Shown here: positions 46,840 through 57,799 of the stretch, piece after piece
How positions within the stretch are numbered: the first letter of the stretch is position 1
How the letters are laid out: each line of letters opens with the position of its first letter
From: Tetrapyrgos nigripes
Taxonomy: Eukaryota; Basidiomycota; Agaricomycetes; Agaricales; Campanellaceae
Direction: 5' to 3'
Length of the DNA: 64,000 nucleotides
NCBI GenBank assembly: GCA_013368315.1
Contig: JAACJM010000258.1
Coordinates: forward strand, 51,105 to 115,104
Made by a program: the position numbers and the translations under genes
Notes under the pieces: generated by a model
The model's database searches: none
What the model was told of the DNA's origin: nothing
The model's input: only the letters and a program-made list of their open reading frames with translations

Positions 46840-47499
46840 TAGGGCTTCGCACTGTACCAGTATCCATACAGTTATATGGGAACTGTATGGAAATACGACC
46901 CCGTACCGTATAGCAAGATTTGGAGAAAAAATACGGGACTGTACTGTACGGGTATAACCCGTATATCACCTTCTCCTTCACGGCTGTCATACGGGTTGGT
47001 ACGGTATACGGGTCGGTCAAGCCCCGGCAATGACTTTTCCTTAAATTTTAGTCCTTTTCGCCAAGTTTTCGTCATTCTTGTACATGAAGTGGTCAAAGCG
47101 AGGTGAAAATCCAAGCCCGAAGGGTATATCTGCGCTTGATCTGCGCAAATCCTGATGAAAAAGATGCTGATGAGCTGTTGTTCAGATGTCAGTGAGTCAC
47201 AAAGGCCAAGTGAAAATCTTTCAGAGAGCTATGGTGATGTGCATAACAATAGTTTCTGACCTCCAGTTCAGTTCTACAAGTCTTAAAAACAACACGAAGT
47301 CAGTAAAAGGTGTGTCGCTTGTAGTATTTCTTCCAGCTGCAGCAGCATGACCCCGTAACCAGTATTACTGCTGTACCCGTACCCATCCAGTACTGTACAG
47401 GCTTCTAGATGAACCAGTACGAATACGAGGACAGGTATACCATACCAGCACTGAGCCAGTAAAATTTACGGCCGTACCAGTATTACTGGATGGTGCGAA
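46840..47499. mobile_element. hAT-type MITE, copy 2 (right end trimmed)
   Basis: Nearly full-length match to copy 1 in the same orientation, starting TAGGGCTTCGCACTGTACC and ending GGATGGTGCGAA. The last bases of the right inverted repeat (GCCCTA) and the target duplication are missing. Many differences from copy 1 are CpG to TpG or CpA. Confidence 0.88.
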
Positions 47500-48812
47500 A
47501 GATGAAAAAAAGATAGGGCAAAGGATGAACAAAACAATGATCAAAAGGCAGTGACTGATGAAGAAAAGAAACAGAAAATGAACGAAACTACCCTGAAATA
47601 ATACTGTCACAACAGCGCCTCTGAATGAGCAGCATAACTAGATTCCCATTGCGATTGGGAAGCTGTAATATTTTTCTCTAGTATTTTAAAGCTACTTTCT
47701 AAAAATCTAATCATCGTGGTAAGTGCTCTCTGGATTTGAAATTACAGTATGGAGTTTTTGGGATCTGCGGCCTTTTTACAAAAACAGTTATTTCTTTGTT
47801 ATTTCAATTGGAAGTGCTGTCTCCAGCTCAAACAAATATTGGTCAGTCTCATAGAACCTGCATTATCTTTATTTAAGTATTTTATGGACAATGAAAGCGG
47901 GGGACTGTAGGTACTGAGCCCATGGTAGTCAACATGGCAGTCAACTGACAGCCAATGCGTTGACTGCCAGTTGACTCTACCGTGGGAACCCAATACATTG
48001 GACCATAAGCCATGAAAAGGGATGGGAGATTGAAGCCGTAGTAAATTTGCAACTCAATTAGAAAAGTCACGGGGTCTCGACCTAAGTTAACTCGGCCTTT
48101 AAGTTAAGTTTAAGAGGCGTCGTAACTTCCACAAACTTTCCTCACTTGCGCATACTTTCCTCACTTTAAAAATGACGGAAAATATATGGAAAATAAACCC
48201 CAGCTAGTACATTATATTCCTATATATTCTGGCATTTCTTAAATAAGGAAAATATGCGAAAGTGGACCATATCAGTGCATATTTTCCTCCGTCACTTTTC
48301 GTGGTGTTCACAAAGACTTGCACCCGTCTCATACTGTTATTTATCTCGAAGATTAGTGTCTGGTCAGTTTAATTGGCGATGGTCGTAGAAGCGTAGAGGA
48401 GGCGTAGATTTTCACATGGTTCAAGGCCAATTCAAGGCTTTCCTCGTCCCTAATATATGTGTACTGTCTCCACGCTGGCCCTCTACCCTTCCGTATCCTC
48501 CCTTCACTCAGTTCTCCCTTTGGCTCTGTCTCAGCAGACACTATTTCTAGCAATCTCGTCTTTAAATGGACAAACGAAAGCGCAGGTCATCATTAACGAA
48601 GGCATATGGCAATGTTGGTGGGTTTCGGTGGTTTCGAACACGTTAGGGCCCTCGTGTATGGGTCTCCGGTTTTCCTTACTGCGCGGCATGTGCTCAATGT
48701 CTGCCAGTAGCTGGTGGAGAAGATGCCTTTTAGTCGCCTGGAAACGGTGCGTATCTTTCATTTTCTCATTGTCGTTTCTACTTTCTTATGATCGCAATTT
48801 CTGCAGGTCCTC
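47500..48812. other. Intergenic stretch
   Basis: No supported gene. Contains a small hairpin (47919-47986) and an AT-rich zone near 48120-48310 in which TTTCCTCACTTT and TTTTCCTCCGTCACTTTTCG occur in opposite orientation to similar words. A plus-strand stretch at 48606-48705 (MLVGFGGFEHVRALVYGSPV) could be an exon of the possible gene downstream. Confidence 0.35.
47919..47986. repeat. Hairpin, about 28-bp arms
   Basis: CCCATGGTAGTCAACATGGC and AGTCAAC on the left pair with GTTGACTGCCAGTTGACTCT and ACCGTGGG on the right, around a 13-nt loop. Confidence 0.7.
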
Positions 48813-48984
48813 CATCACGAAATCCGCTGAAGTATGGCCGACCATCCATAGTCATGGCCCTTGATGGAATATGCTGGCTATGGTATTCCATGCTTGGATT
48901 ATGCATGGAACTGTAAGGGCCATGACTGTGGATGGTTGGCCAGCATGATCCATGCATGGCCATGTTTTGGCGGATTCCGTGATG
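48813..48984. repeat. Foldback sequence of 172 bp
   Basis: The ends CATCACGAAATCCGC / GCGGATTCCGTGATG and the inner arms GGCCGACCATCCATAGTCAT / ATGACTGTGGATGGTTGGCC pair with each other. The whole stretch is an imperfect palindrome without clear coding, probably a small foldback MITE. Confidence 0.75.
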
Positions 48985-49437
48985 AGTCGTCTCTCTATCC
49001 TGCGCATTCAGTCCCCCCTCTCCAACTCGACTTATACGTTACTTATTCTCCCCAAGCAACCTCTCCCTTCCTCGCTTCACGATCCAGCCTGCTTCAGCTC
49101 GTTGAGTTCCAATCCAGAGTAGTGATGACATTGAGGCCCGGTGGATGGGGTATGAGGAAAAGCTCAATGATGGACCACCAGTAGTTGGAAGAAAGAGCGC
49201 GGAAAACGCGATGACTGTAGAGGACACGACGGAGGACTCGACACTTCGTCTGCTGGAGGCGGGGGCGGTGACAACAACAATAGTAGCGGGAACGGCAATG
49301 GCGGTAAGAACTCTGCCTCAAGCCTAAAGGGTTTCGGTGCCGGTATGGGCTGTATCGGTGCTCTCACTGCTTTGCTAGCTGGCGTTGTTGTGGCGGGGTT
49401 ACAGGTGCGATTGGGTTTGCGTAAATGCATAAATTGA
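48985..49437 (+). CDS. Possible gene end: Gly/Asn-rich linker and C-terminal hydrophobic segment
   Basis: Two plus-strand pieces look protein-like. The first reads SSLYPAHSVPPLQLDLYVTY and ends LQLVEFQSR. The second, after a likely intron ending GACTGTAG (about 49220), reads GGLDTSSAGGGGDNNNSSGN, then SLKGFGAGMGCIGALTALLA and GVVVAGLQ before a stop at 49435. The second piece resembles the low-complexity tail and membrane or GPI signal of a secreted protein. The 5' part is unclear and may have been disturbed by the foldback just upstream. No family recognised. Confidence 0.35.
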
Positions 49438-50125
49438 GTGTGTACTGAATATCAATATTCTGCAAGTTATACTAGTATTTTGTCTGTCTCTGTCTTTTCT
49501 TACTTCGAATTCGTGATTTTGCATTATGCCCCTTCCTGCCCTGTCCGTTTCTCCCTTTCTGAATCCAGATCCAGATATCACTTGTGCCAACTTCATTACT
49601 ACTGCGGCTAGTATGCGTCTCATTGCCACTGACGTCAGCGTGGGTGCACCATAGTTAAGAAAAGCAGTGCGGCTTCACTTGAGCCTTGAGCTCTGTCGTC
49701 ACCAGCCGCTCATATGACGTGCCCAGAATTAAGATCTACGCTATAAGTAGATCAAACATTCCACCCGCCGATAGGGATTTGACGTTTTTTTACGTCCAAG
49801 TCTACTCAAGTCGACGTCTTGAATTAATTATAAGTGCACAGGACTACGCATATGAAGTCTTGCTGTGGAGACTGATACTGGTCACCGGCGGCGGGGCACA
49901 TGTACACTGGTACCATCGGCTGATAAGTATAGCTACGTGGGATGAAACTCTTCTTTGGCCAACGAATAGGATATAAATCCAGGCCGTAGCTCTCGGTCTC
50001 TCAGCTCATTCAAATATCTTTTTCTCTTCGGTGACATCGGTGGTACGCATGTCTGGCACAATCGACATGCTTGTAATTTTACTAACTCCCTTCCAAAAGC
50101 TTGCTACATAAAATTGAATATCAAT

Positions 50126-51091
50126 ATGACGAACTCGAACTCGGACACTTACATCTACACCTTTGCCCCTGGCTCTGACGGTAGTAATGGCAACGGTAAT
50201 CGTACTCACAATCATTCCTTATCAGCCCCAGACCTCTTCAACACCAAACTCCTCGACTCCACCGGGAAAACGGTCTATATCACTCGAGTTCCAGATCATA
50301 CGGGACTTAAGAGAGTGTTGGCTGGGAAACATTGTCACTCGGAACCGCACCAGGAATCTTTCAAGGGGTGCATAGAGAGAGTTTTGGACGAGGATGAGGA
50401 TAAGAATGGCAATGGCCCGGAAAAGAAGAAGACTCGGATTGAGGTGGGTAGGGTGGAAGGAATGCATGCATGGAGAAGGGATGTCATGCGTTTGAAAGAT
50501 GTAGACTCAGAGGCGGGCGTCGGCGTGCAAGTTGGGAAGTTGGAATGGAGACACGGGAAGAGGTAAGTTGATCGACGGGACTTGCCGTTTGATTGAGAAA
50601 ATGACTTCAGTTTGAAGTAAACTCAGATTTGTGAATCCATTTAACGGGAAAACATACCGATGGGAATGTCTCCAAGAGGGAAAGGATTTCAGGGTAAGTT
50701 GGCGACTTGTTGGGATCTCTTTCCGGATGAATTTGGCGTGGCATGACCGGTGTTCTATCCTACCTAGTTCGTTGCTCAATCCAAGGACAGATCGAAAGAC
50801 ATTGCCATCTTCAAACAGGGAACTCCTGAGGCACGGCCTACGTTGTCCTTGTCCTTCAGCCCAGTGGCAGATCCTGGCAATGGCAAGTTGCTGGATCTGA
50901 TTGTTACTAGTCTCGTTTATTATGGGAGTGTCCAGCTGTGGGATGGCCTTCCCAGCTCCCTGCGTGATCATTCGACGCAGACTAAAGGAGTGACCTATGG
51001 TAATACAGGGTTTGCAACGACTGCAATGACTAATGTAGGAATTGTGACAGCTCCAGCTCCTAGTGCTTGCACCTCGTCGGGGCCGTGTTAA
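50126..51091 (+). CDS. DUF6593 domain protein (1)
   Basis: The ATG at 50126 gives MTNSNSDTYIYTFAPGSDGS. The first exon (to about 50563) has TKLLDSTGKTVYITRVPDH and a Glu/Lys-rich middle, ending VGKLEWRHGKR. The next reads FVNPFNGKTYRWECLQEGKD. The last starts FVAQSKDRSKDIAIFKQG and has GKLLDLIVTSLVYYGSVQLW, then a Thr/Ser/Ala tail ending CTSSGPC. The order (strand ending in xxxW, F.NPFNGKTYRW, a phosphate-like IA.FKQG strand, LLDLIV helix) matches the agaricomycete DUF6593 family, whose function is unknown. Probably cytosolic or membrane-peripheral. It faces a second DUF6593 gene. Confidence 0.75.
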
Positions 51092-51210
51092 CGTACTCAG
51101 GTATATGATTTGCAACTTAGCTACTATTAGTAATACTAGGTGGATCCTTAGAAGACAATTTCGTGGTCAATATGAAATTATAACGTTCTATGAATCAGGA
51201 TGCCAGATGT

Positions 51211-51885
51211 CTATTGAGTTAGCGCGAAACCCAACGCCCTATTGGATGCGGTCGTGACATCAGCTATCCTATTCCCCGTCATACCTTTCGCTCCCATCAT
51301 TTGTCGTACAGCATAGTACACAAAAGTAGGGACGATCTCATCGACTATGTTCATTTCTTCCGGATGAATGAATAACGTTGGCTTGGATGGAGCGTTGTCA
51401 GCTGTATCACGACGTTCTCCTTGTTGGAATACTGCAACTTCAGCTTCTGGTCCTGAGTATTTTTCATCGGAGTGGGTTTTCTTGCTCACGAGCTGGATAT
51501 GAGATGTAAGTCAGCGGTGTTGATAGAGGCTTACCTTGAATTTTTGCCTTGCCCCTCTGTATGCCATTGGTACATCTTACCGTCTTTTTCATAATGGAAC
51601 GCCAGTGTTCTGAGCGATAAACCAGTGCATGATGTGTACCAATTCTCAAGATAAAACATAGACAATGATTACATACCTCGCTGTCTACTTCTCCTTCCAT
51701 TCAAGTCTGATTTCCCTCTCCCCGACCTTGAGGACATCTGAATGAAGGGCATGTTACTCTACCGTCACCAGTGGTGCTTTCATAAAATCTTTTTCGTGCA
51801 CCTCCTGGCCCTTCTCGTCGACAATGACTGAACTCTGCTTGTCTTTGTACTTGTGAATGCGAACTTTGGTACGACCTAGAGTCAT
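51211..51885 (-). CDS. DUF6593 domain protein (2)
   Basis: Start at 51885: MTLGRTKVRIHKYKDKQSSV, then a short exon VGEREIRLEWKEK, then LAFHYEKDGKMYQWHTEGQG (about 51537-51610). The last exon (ending 51211) has VSKKTHSDEKYSGPEAEVAV, FQQGERRD, TLFIHPEEMNIVDEIVPTFV and YYAVRQMMGAKG. This is the same module order as the neighbouring plus-strand gene and the most typical DUF6593 of the two. About 190 residues. The two are convergent with only 119 bp between stops, suggesting an old inverted duplication. Function unknown. Confidence 0.78.
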
Positions 51886-51942
51886 ACTAGTGTGCACTGA
51901 GTAGATAATAAGATCAAGGGGCTCCGAAAAAAAAAGTTACAT

Positions 51943-52908
51943 ACCGGGGGTTGGAAAAAAAATTAAGGACCTGGTGGAGGGAACCAGGTTTTGACTTTCC
52001 GCCCTCAACACGTGACGTCCCAATAGGGCTTCAATTGGCCGACCGAGAGCCTCCTGTGTGTTTTGTTTATTCGTTCGTTGATTGTTCTTTCACCACCACC
52101 ACCACCACTCGTGAACACCCTCCCCCCCTGGTCTTAGGCCTGCTCTCTCTATGCCTTGTAAGATAATCTATCACCATTGTCTCGCTTTTCCACTATCAGT
52201 TTGCTTCTATAGTGTCCTTCTGGTCTGTTTTGCTAACTTGCTCCTCTTTCAGGCTTATGTTGTGGTTCTTCCAGGGCCAGAGGCCCATTTTGTGCTTATG
52301 AGTTGAACAGGATAGGATAGTGTAGTGTAGTGTCTTTTGGAGGTTTTTATATCAGGTTTACAGTGTATATTCCCTTAGCATGTCCAAATGTATCATTTTT
52401 ATGCTATTACATGGCATTTAAGAGCTCGTATATCAGGTTGACTTTGCCTCACCATAGCTCTGAGGCTTCTGTAGTGAAACGATGCTCACAACTTCAACCA
52501 GAGGCCAAAAATATACAAACAAAAGCACCTCCGGAGGAAGAACAATGGAGCTCTGGGCTTGGCCCGTGGCCCATCAAAGGGCTTGCCTTTTTGGACTGTG
52601 GGAACATCACATGTTGAGGGTGAAAAGTGCCCAAGTGAGGGAACCTACCTACCTAACCTTCCATATATAGTAATTTCACACATACTTTCTTGCCTAATAT
52701 AGTGGTGAGAACCTTTGGTCAATCCTGACTGGCTTGTGCTTAGAGCCTAAAATTATTGTGGTCACAGTTGGAAAACCTTCAATAAGTCTGCTGAGGTGTG
52801 GTTTTCAGAACAAAATTGCTTCTGGAAGGGGTTTGAAGCATGTTGTAGAGGGGGTCAAAAAAAAATATTTTAGACCCCCGCTGGGGAACCTACCTACCTA
52901 CCCCCGGT
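51943..52908. mobile_element. Possible small element with ACCGGGGGT ends
   Basis: ACCGGGGGTTGG (51943) recurs inverted as CCTACCCCCGGT ending at 52908. Inside the right end a hairpin GGGGGTC...GACCCCC encloses an A-rich loop (52853-52882). A (CAC)n run lies at about 52093-52110. No target duplication was found, so the boundaries are tentative. Confidence 0.35.
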
Positions 52909-52950
52909 CCAGGATTTCTCGGTCTGGGCACCCTTGAATAAGATATGTTT

Positions 52951-53235
52951 TGTTGAATTGGCTGATTAGTAAGCAGCCATCAACATTAGATTATGATAGT
53001 GATAAGATAAGAATCTAATTACTTATGCTTACTGTACCTTATAGTTTTTAGATAAGTAGTCACATGTACTCTCTAGAACAGTATAAAAGGGCTTGTAGTT
53101 TGTCCCATAATAACAAGGAATTCTCCTACATCTCATCGCTCTTAAACCTCTAACAAACTGCTCTAACAAGCACTTTTACATCCCCAGGTAAGTATGCAGT
53201 TGCCGCTATGTAAATAGAACATAGCCTGCTCAACA
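52951..53235 (+). repeat. 5' LTR of the copia element
   Basis: Starts TGTTGAATTGGC and ends GCTCAACA. A TATA box (AGTATAAAAGGGC) lies at about 53081-53093. GGTTATGGGCCC follows directly at the primer-binding position. Confidence 0.93.
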
Positions 53236-53530
53236 GGTTATGGGCCCTGCAAGCCCTGGACATTGTGTCATCACTGGCAGCTGTCCTAGACTGTGTAATA
53301 CCTGGTAGCGCCCTTTGTGGCTGCTTGAATGGCACCCTCAGAGGCAGACGTTCTCTACATGCGCCTTCATGGCTGCAAGCTGATTAAAGCACACTGGGAA
53401 TAATCACTGTCATAAGCGTGCTACCTGCAGCTTTCATTTATTTTCATGGCGCGTCTTTAATGCCACTGCTTATCTTGCATATAGGATGTTATGCTGACAG
53501 TTGATTTCATCCCCAGATCACATTTTAAAA

Positions 53531-54263
53531 ATGTCTTCCAGGTCAAGCTTCATGTCCACAGTTCCAGAACTCACTGGACCAAACTATACCCTTTGGGCCA
53601 GCAAGTCCAAATCTTGGCTCCAATCTCAGGGCATTTCCTATGTCCTCGAAACTCTTTGTCCCAGAACTATCGATATCGCTGATGCTGGCACTCAATCTGC
53701 TCCAGCTGCTCCTGCTGGTGCTGCTGCTAGTGATGCAGCCAGTAACACTCCTCCTCCTACCACATTCATTGCTGCTGCTAGTGGAAATGCCACTGACTGG
53801 GACAAAGACAATGACAAAGCAATGGGAGTTATCAAACTCCGTGTTACTCAAGCCATTGGTCTCAAACTTGAGAAATGTGGACTACCCTCAAAGAACTTTA
53901 TGATAAGTCTGGAGCTGCTGAAGTCTTCCAGAACTTCAAATGGGCTATGAATGTAGAGATTCCATGTAACGCTCACCCTGGCGCCGCTATTGATCTCATC
54001 AAGATGTATCTGGCAAAAATACCATCATTCCTATGTACCTACAGTACATGATTGTTATCAACAAACTCCCTGCTGACATCTACACTTATGTCATTGCAAA
54101 GGAAACTCAGGATGATGTTGACTCTTTCGAAGATGGGTCATTGGACTATCTTCATACACACGTGGTCAATGCTTGGGAGGCTCGTGGCAGAAAGAAATCT
54201 CAATCCACTAACAAAATCACAGCTACTACAGGTATGCCACCCCTTCTTTCTCTTTCATTGTGA
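53531..54263 (+). pseudogene. Copia gag remnant
   Basis: Starts MSSRSSFMSTVPELTGPNYT with the LTGPNYTLW signature of copia Gag, an Ala/Pro-rich insert, and GVIKLRVTQAIG. A frameshift near 53885 moves the reading (TLKELYDKSGAAEVFQNFKW), and another joins YLQYMIVINKLPADIYTYVI and LDYLHTHVVNAWEARGR. No zinc knuckle is found downstream. Confidence 0.85.
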
Positions 54264-54479
54264 ATAGAGTGTCTGACACATCTCATACAGTGCAGACGAT
54301 GAGCCCAGACACATGCAATTTATTATTTAAACATGCTTGTATCAATATATTTATACATACCCTCTATAAGCCCCTCTATTTATAATGTACCCAATATATT
54401 ATGTCCCTGTGGGACTTATTATTCACCTTGTGTGAATTGTAAGGGAAAGAAGATGTTCAATCAAACCATCAACCAGAAA

Positions 54480-55135
54480 CATTATGATAATGCCTGGTTA
54501 CTCAACTCTGGTACATCTGCACATTACACTTTTGATTTAACCGACTTAGTTGAATCACGAAAAGTTGATGCAATTGTCAAGAATGTTTGTCACTTAGCAA
54601 ATAACCACCCAAGTCATGCAATGAACGAGATAGATTGACCAGTTACAGTGAGACAAGAGAGAGGGAAAGGTATGGAGAGATAATAAAGATGTAGAAAGGA
54701 TGAGTAGCTAACTATGCTCAACACTGCACTGTACTGAGAGTGGAGTGGAGACGAAGTGAACAGACTAAAGAACTAACTACAAGCCCCTTGGCATATATGT
54801 AAAAGAAGTGAATTGAGAATAAGTGAATAGGTGAGAATGTCCATGGAGATAGGAATTGGAGGAGATAAATGATGTACATGTCAGGTCAAGTGATGGTAAC
54901 CATAGACAAGGAAGATGATGATGGGAATATGAGAGAAATGAATAGTAGTCCGTGGAGTTAGGAAATGAATAGGGAGGTGAATAGAGCAGCGATTTGTGAC
55001 AGCAATCTCCATTCAAACTGCAAATGGAGTAACACATACTGACACTGCTGGAACTGTCATAATTCAACAAGGATCTTGCTTCTTCAAAATAGATCCTGTT
55101 TATTATGTTGCTGATCTGAATCCATGATTACTGTT
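54480..55135 (+). pseudogene. Copia protease region, interrupted by a solo LTR
   Basis: WLLNSGTSAHYTFDLTDLVE is the copia protease active site, but the catalytic D-S-G reads N-S-G. The reading frame is broken by the solo LTR at 54575-55001 and resumes in phase (ISIQTANGVTHTDTAGTVII, then DPVYYVADLNP). An in-frame stop follows. Confidence 0.85.
54575..55001. repeat. Solo LTR nested in the copia element, 427 bp
   Basis: Bounded by perfect 5-bp duplications GCAAT (54570-54574, 55002-55006), with ends TGTCAAGAATG and TTTGTGACA (TGTCA...TGACA). Removing it with one GCAAT joins the protease reading frame without a shift. No sequence similar to it was noticed elsewhere in the window. Confidence 0.88.
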
Positions 55136-55339
55136 ACTTGGTACATTCTTACAACAAGACAGAGTGACTGTTCATGGATCAGACAAAATGATCATGCTGA
55201 TGAAGTATGACAAAATGTCAGATGCAGATGGAGTAGTAGCACATTGACACTGGTTGACATTTACCAAATGATCACCAGAAGATACCATTTACTATCTTCC
55301 TCATACCAAAACAAATGTCGCCTCCATGGCAGACACTAT

Positions 55340-55960
55340 GATTTACAAAATCAACTTTGACTTGGTGCATCAACATGCAGGTCACCCTTCTCATGATGTT
55401 CTCAAACACCTTCGAACACATACCGATGGTTGGCCAGAGTTCTAAATTCCAAAAGAACCTCCACTCTGCTGCAGATGTCTTGAAGGAAAGACACCACAAC
55501 GAGTTTACCCACCATCAGAAAGACAGGCTACATGTCCCTTTCAGCTAATTCATTCAGATCTTAAAGAATTTCCCATTGAATCATACCACAAGTACAAGTA
55601 TATGATTATCTATTTCGATGATTTTACATCTAATGCATGGATTGTATTGCTGACAAGCAAGAAAACACCCATTCATGCAACTCGCCAATGGCTCATTATG
55701 GTTGAGAATCAATACAAGATGAAAGTCGAACAATGGATATCTGATGCAGGGGGAGAATATACTAAAGGTGCCTTTTGTGACATGTTGAAAGACAAAGGCA
55801 TCAAGATCCTTCAAAGCGCACCATACACTCCCCAAAAAAATGGTTGTGCTGAGTGCTTTATGCACACAATCATGGATAAGGCTGAAGCGATGCGCATTCA
55901 TGCATGTCTTCCTGACAGCTGGTGGGAATTTTGTGTCACACATGCATTGCACTTGTAAAT
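55340..55960 (+). pseudogene. Copia integrase remnant
   Basis: The zinc-binding HHCC region is recognisable (LVHQHAGHPSHDVLKHL, then CCRCLEGKTP). The catalytic core reads LIHSDLKEFPIESYHKYKYM, YFDDFTSNAWIVLLTSKKTP, ISDAGGEYTKG and SAPYTPQKNGCAECF. The Asp of the first position (SDL), the Asp of SDAGGEY and the Glu of NGCAE are present. At least two stops or shifts separate the pieces. Confidence 0.88.
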
Positions 55961-56179
55961 GTGCACCCTGTTGTGGTGACTTGAAGCTCTTGAAAAGGAG
56001 AAACCACATATGGATCACTTATGTGTACTTGGTTGTGGAGCATATGTTTACGTTCCAGAGAAAGTTCGAAAGAACAAACTCTCTCCCAAATCAGAGCTTA
56101 TGACCTATCTTGGCCCTGCACCAGGCAGTCATGGTAATCTATTCATGTAAAAGAACAATGCATTATTCACTGCACTACA

Positions 56180-57003
56180 AGCAGTTTTCAATGAAACAAT
56201 GTTTCCTCAATGCAGTAAAAGCACAACAAACTCTAAACAACTACCTATAACATTGAAAGATGTTCCAGATGATCCTAATGAGGATACTCCTCAGATGTTC
56301 AGTGAAGATGAAGACAAACATTTCGATTTAAATCCACACACACCTTCCAAAAGGAGACCTGATGCTCGACATGATGATGCTGACAGACAGAGTCCACAGA
56401 GATTGCCTCTGGAAATGCCGCCCCCGAGATCTGAGTCAGAACCTGAATCACCACCTCAACTTCTTCAGACACCTCTGAGGTGACCTAGGCGATCACCAAA
56501 CCCACCTCCTGCACCTAGATGAACTCAACGTGACAGGAGACCACCAAAAACATTTTTACCTGGCTCTAACCAGCCATGGAGACAGGGGAGCACTTGGCCC
56601 TCTGGCAAGCATGCTCGCAATGCAGACAAACAGGTTGCAGCTGATAAATGTGACACTGACAGAGTTGCAAGAGAACGTGTGGCATTGCGACAGCTAAACC
56701 AGTCACACAGGACTGCAGCCACAGAACCACAGGATCCTGGTCCTAGTTCCACAGGACAAAGTGACTCAGGAGACGCTGATGAAGGTCTCAGGCCACAAAC
56801 ATCCACATCAGACGATGAGAATTCTGCATCTAATACAGATGAAAACGATGATCTTTATGAATATCAGGCAAAACTATGCTGGGAAGGGGGAGTACATTTA
56901 ATAAATCTCTTGCTTAACAATGCAATTGAATCTAAATCTCCCTGCGAATGGACACCCCAAATAAAGAGCAAGAAGAATGGAAAATTGCTTGCCAAGAAGA
57001 ACT
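56180..57003 (+). pseudogene. Copia linker between integrase and reverse transcriptase
   Basis: Low-complexity acidic and proline-rich reading (DDPNEDTPQMFSEDEDKHFD, PPPRSESEPESPPQLL, then TGQSDSGDADEGLRP) typical of the variable link in copia Pol, with stops. It ends in SPCEWTPQIKSKKNG, close to the start of the reverse transcriptase domain. Confidence 0.6.
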
Positions 57004-57059
57004 AGAGGTACTTCACAGGTGCAGTACTTTCCAACTCATAGATTGTCCTGAGAATAGGA

Positions 57060-57620
57060 AAGTCATTAAAAAATGATGGGTCTTTGACATCAAAACTGAC
57101 AGTTGTAAGAAGGCGAGACTTGTCGCTAAGGTCTAGACTTTGATCAAGTCTTCTCTCCAGTTGTTTGCTTTGAGACAGTGTGCCTTATCTTTGCTTTGGC
57201 AGCCCTCAATAATTGGCACATCTCAGGTGTTGATGTCTGTAGTGCCTACTTATATGGCATACTTGAAGAAGAGATCTATATGGAACACCAGAAAAGAGCA
57301 CAAAGTCATCCGGTTACTTTGTGCTCTATATGGACTTAAGCAAGCAGGGCTTGCATGGTGGAAAGGTCTCAACAAGTCCATGGCAGAACTTGGTTTCAAA
57401 CAAATCAATTCTGATGCTGGAATCTTCATCTATAACAAAAACAAATCATTTGTTATCGCTGTTGTATACATTATGATGCTCTATTCTGTGGAGCAAACAG
57501 ACAGCTAGTTCTTGAACTAAAGGCAAGGTTTATGAAGAAATGGGAATGCAGGGATCTTGGCAATGCTAAGGAATTCCTTAGAATGAACATTGTCAGGAAA
57601 GGCAGCAAGATCTATCTTGA
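57060..57620 (+). pseudogene. Copia reverse transcriptase remnant
   Basis: Pieces KWVFDIKTDSCKKARLVAK, then KVIRLLCALYGLKQAGLAWW, NKSMAELGFKQINSDAGIFI and KWECRDLGNAKEFLRMNIVR follow the copia RT order in different frames. The YVDD box region reads VVYIMMLYS, so the catalytic aspartates are lost. Confidence 0.82.
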
Positions 57621-57799
57621 TCAATGTGCTTACCTTGAAAAAGTACTCGAACAATGTGGTATGCAAAATGCGAAAGCTTCTGCTACTCCATTACCTGCAG
57701 GATATTATCCTATCAAAAACGACTCCAGTCGACCCAGCTCTTTGTCAAAGATACCAGACAGTTATCAGATCTCTACTCTACATCATGTTGGGAACCTGT

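Noticed and set aside
48861..48975. Plus- and minus-strand open frames with similar products (...FGGFRDE.. and ..FSGFRDGG..)
   Set aside because: Both arise from the palindrome at 48813-48984, not from genes.
53303..53312. TGGTAGCGCC, identical to the yeast Ty1 primer-binding site
   Set aside because: It lies 68 bp inside the LTR end instead of next to it; the sequence directly after the LTR is GGTTATGGGCCC. Probably chance.
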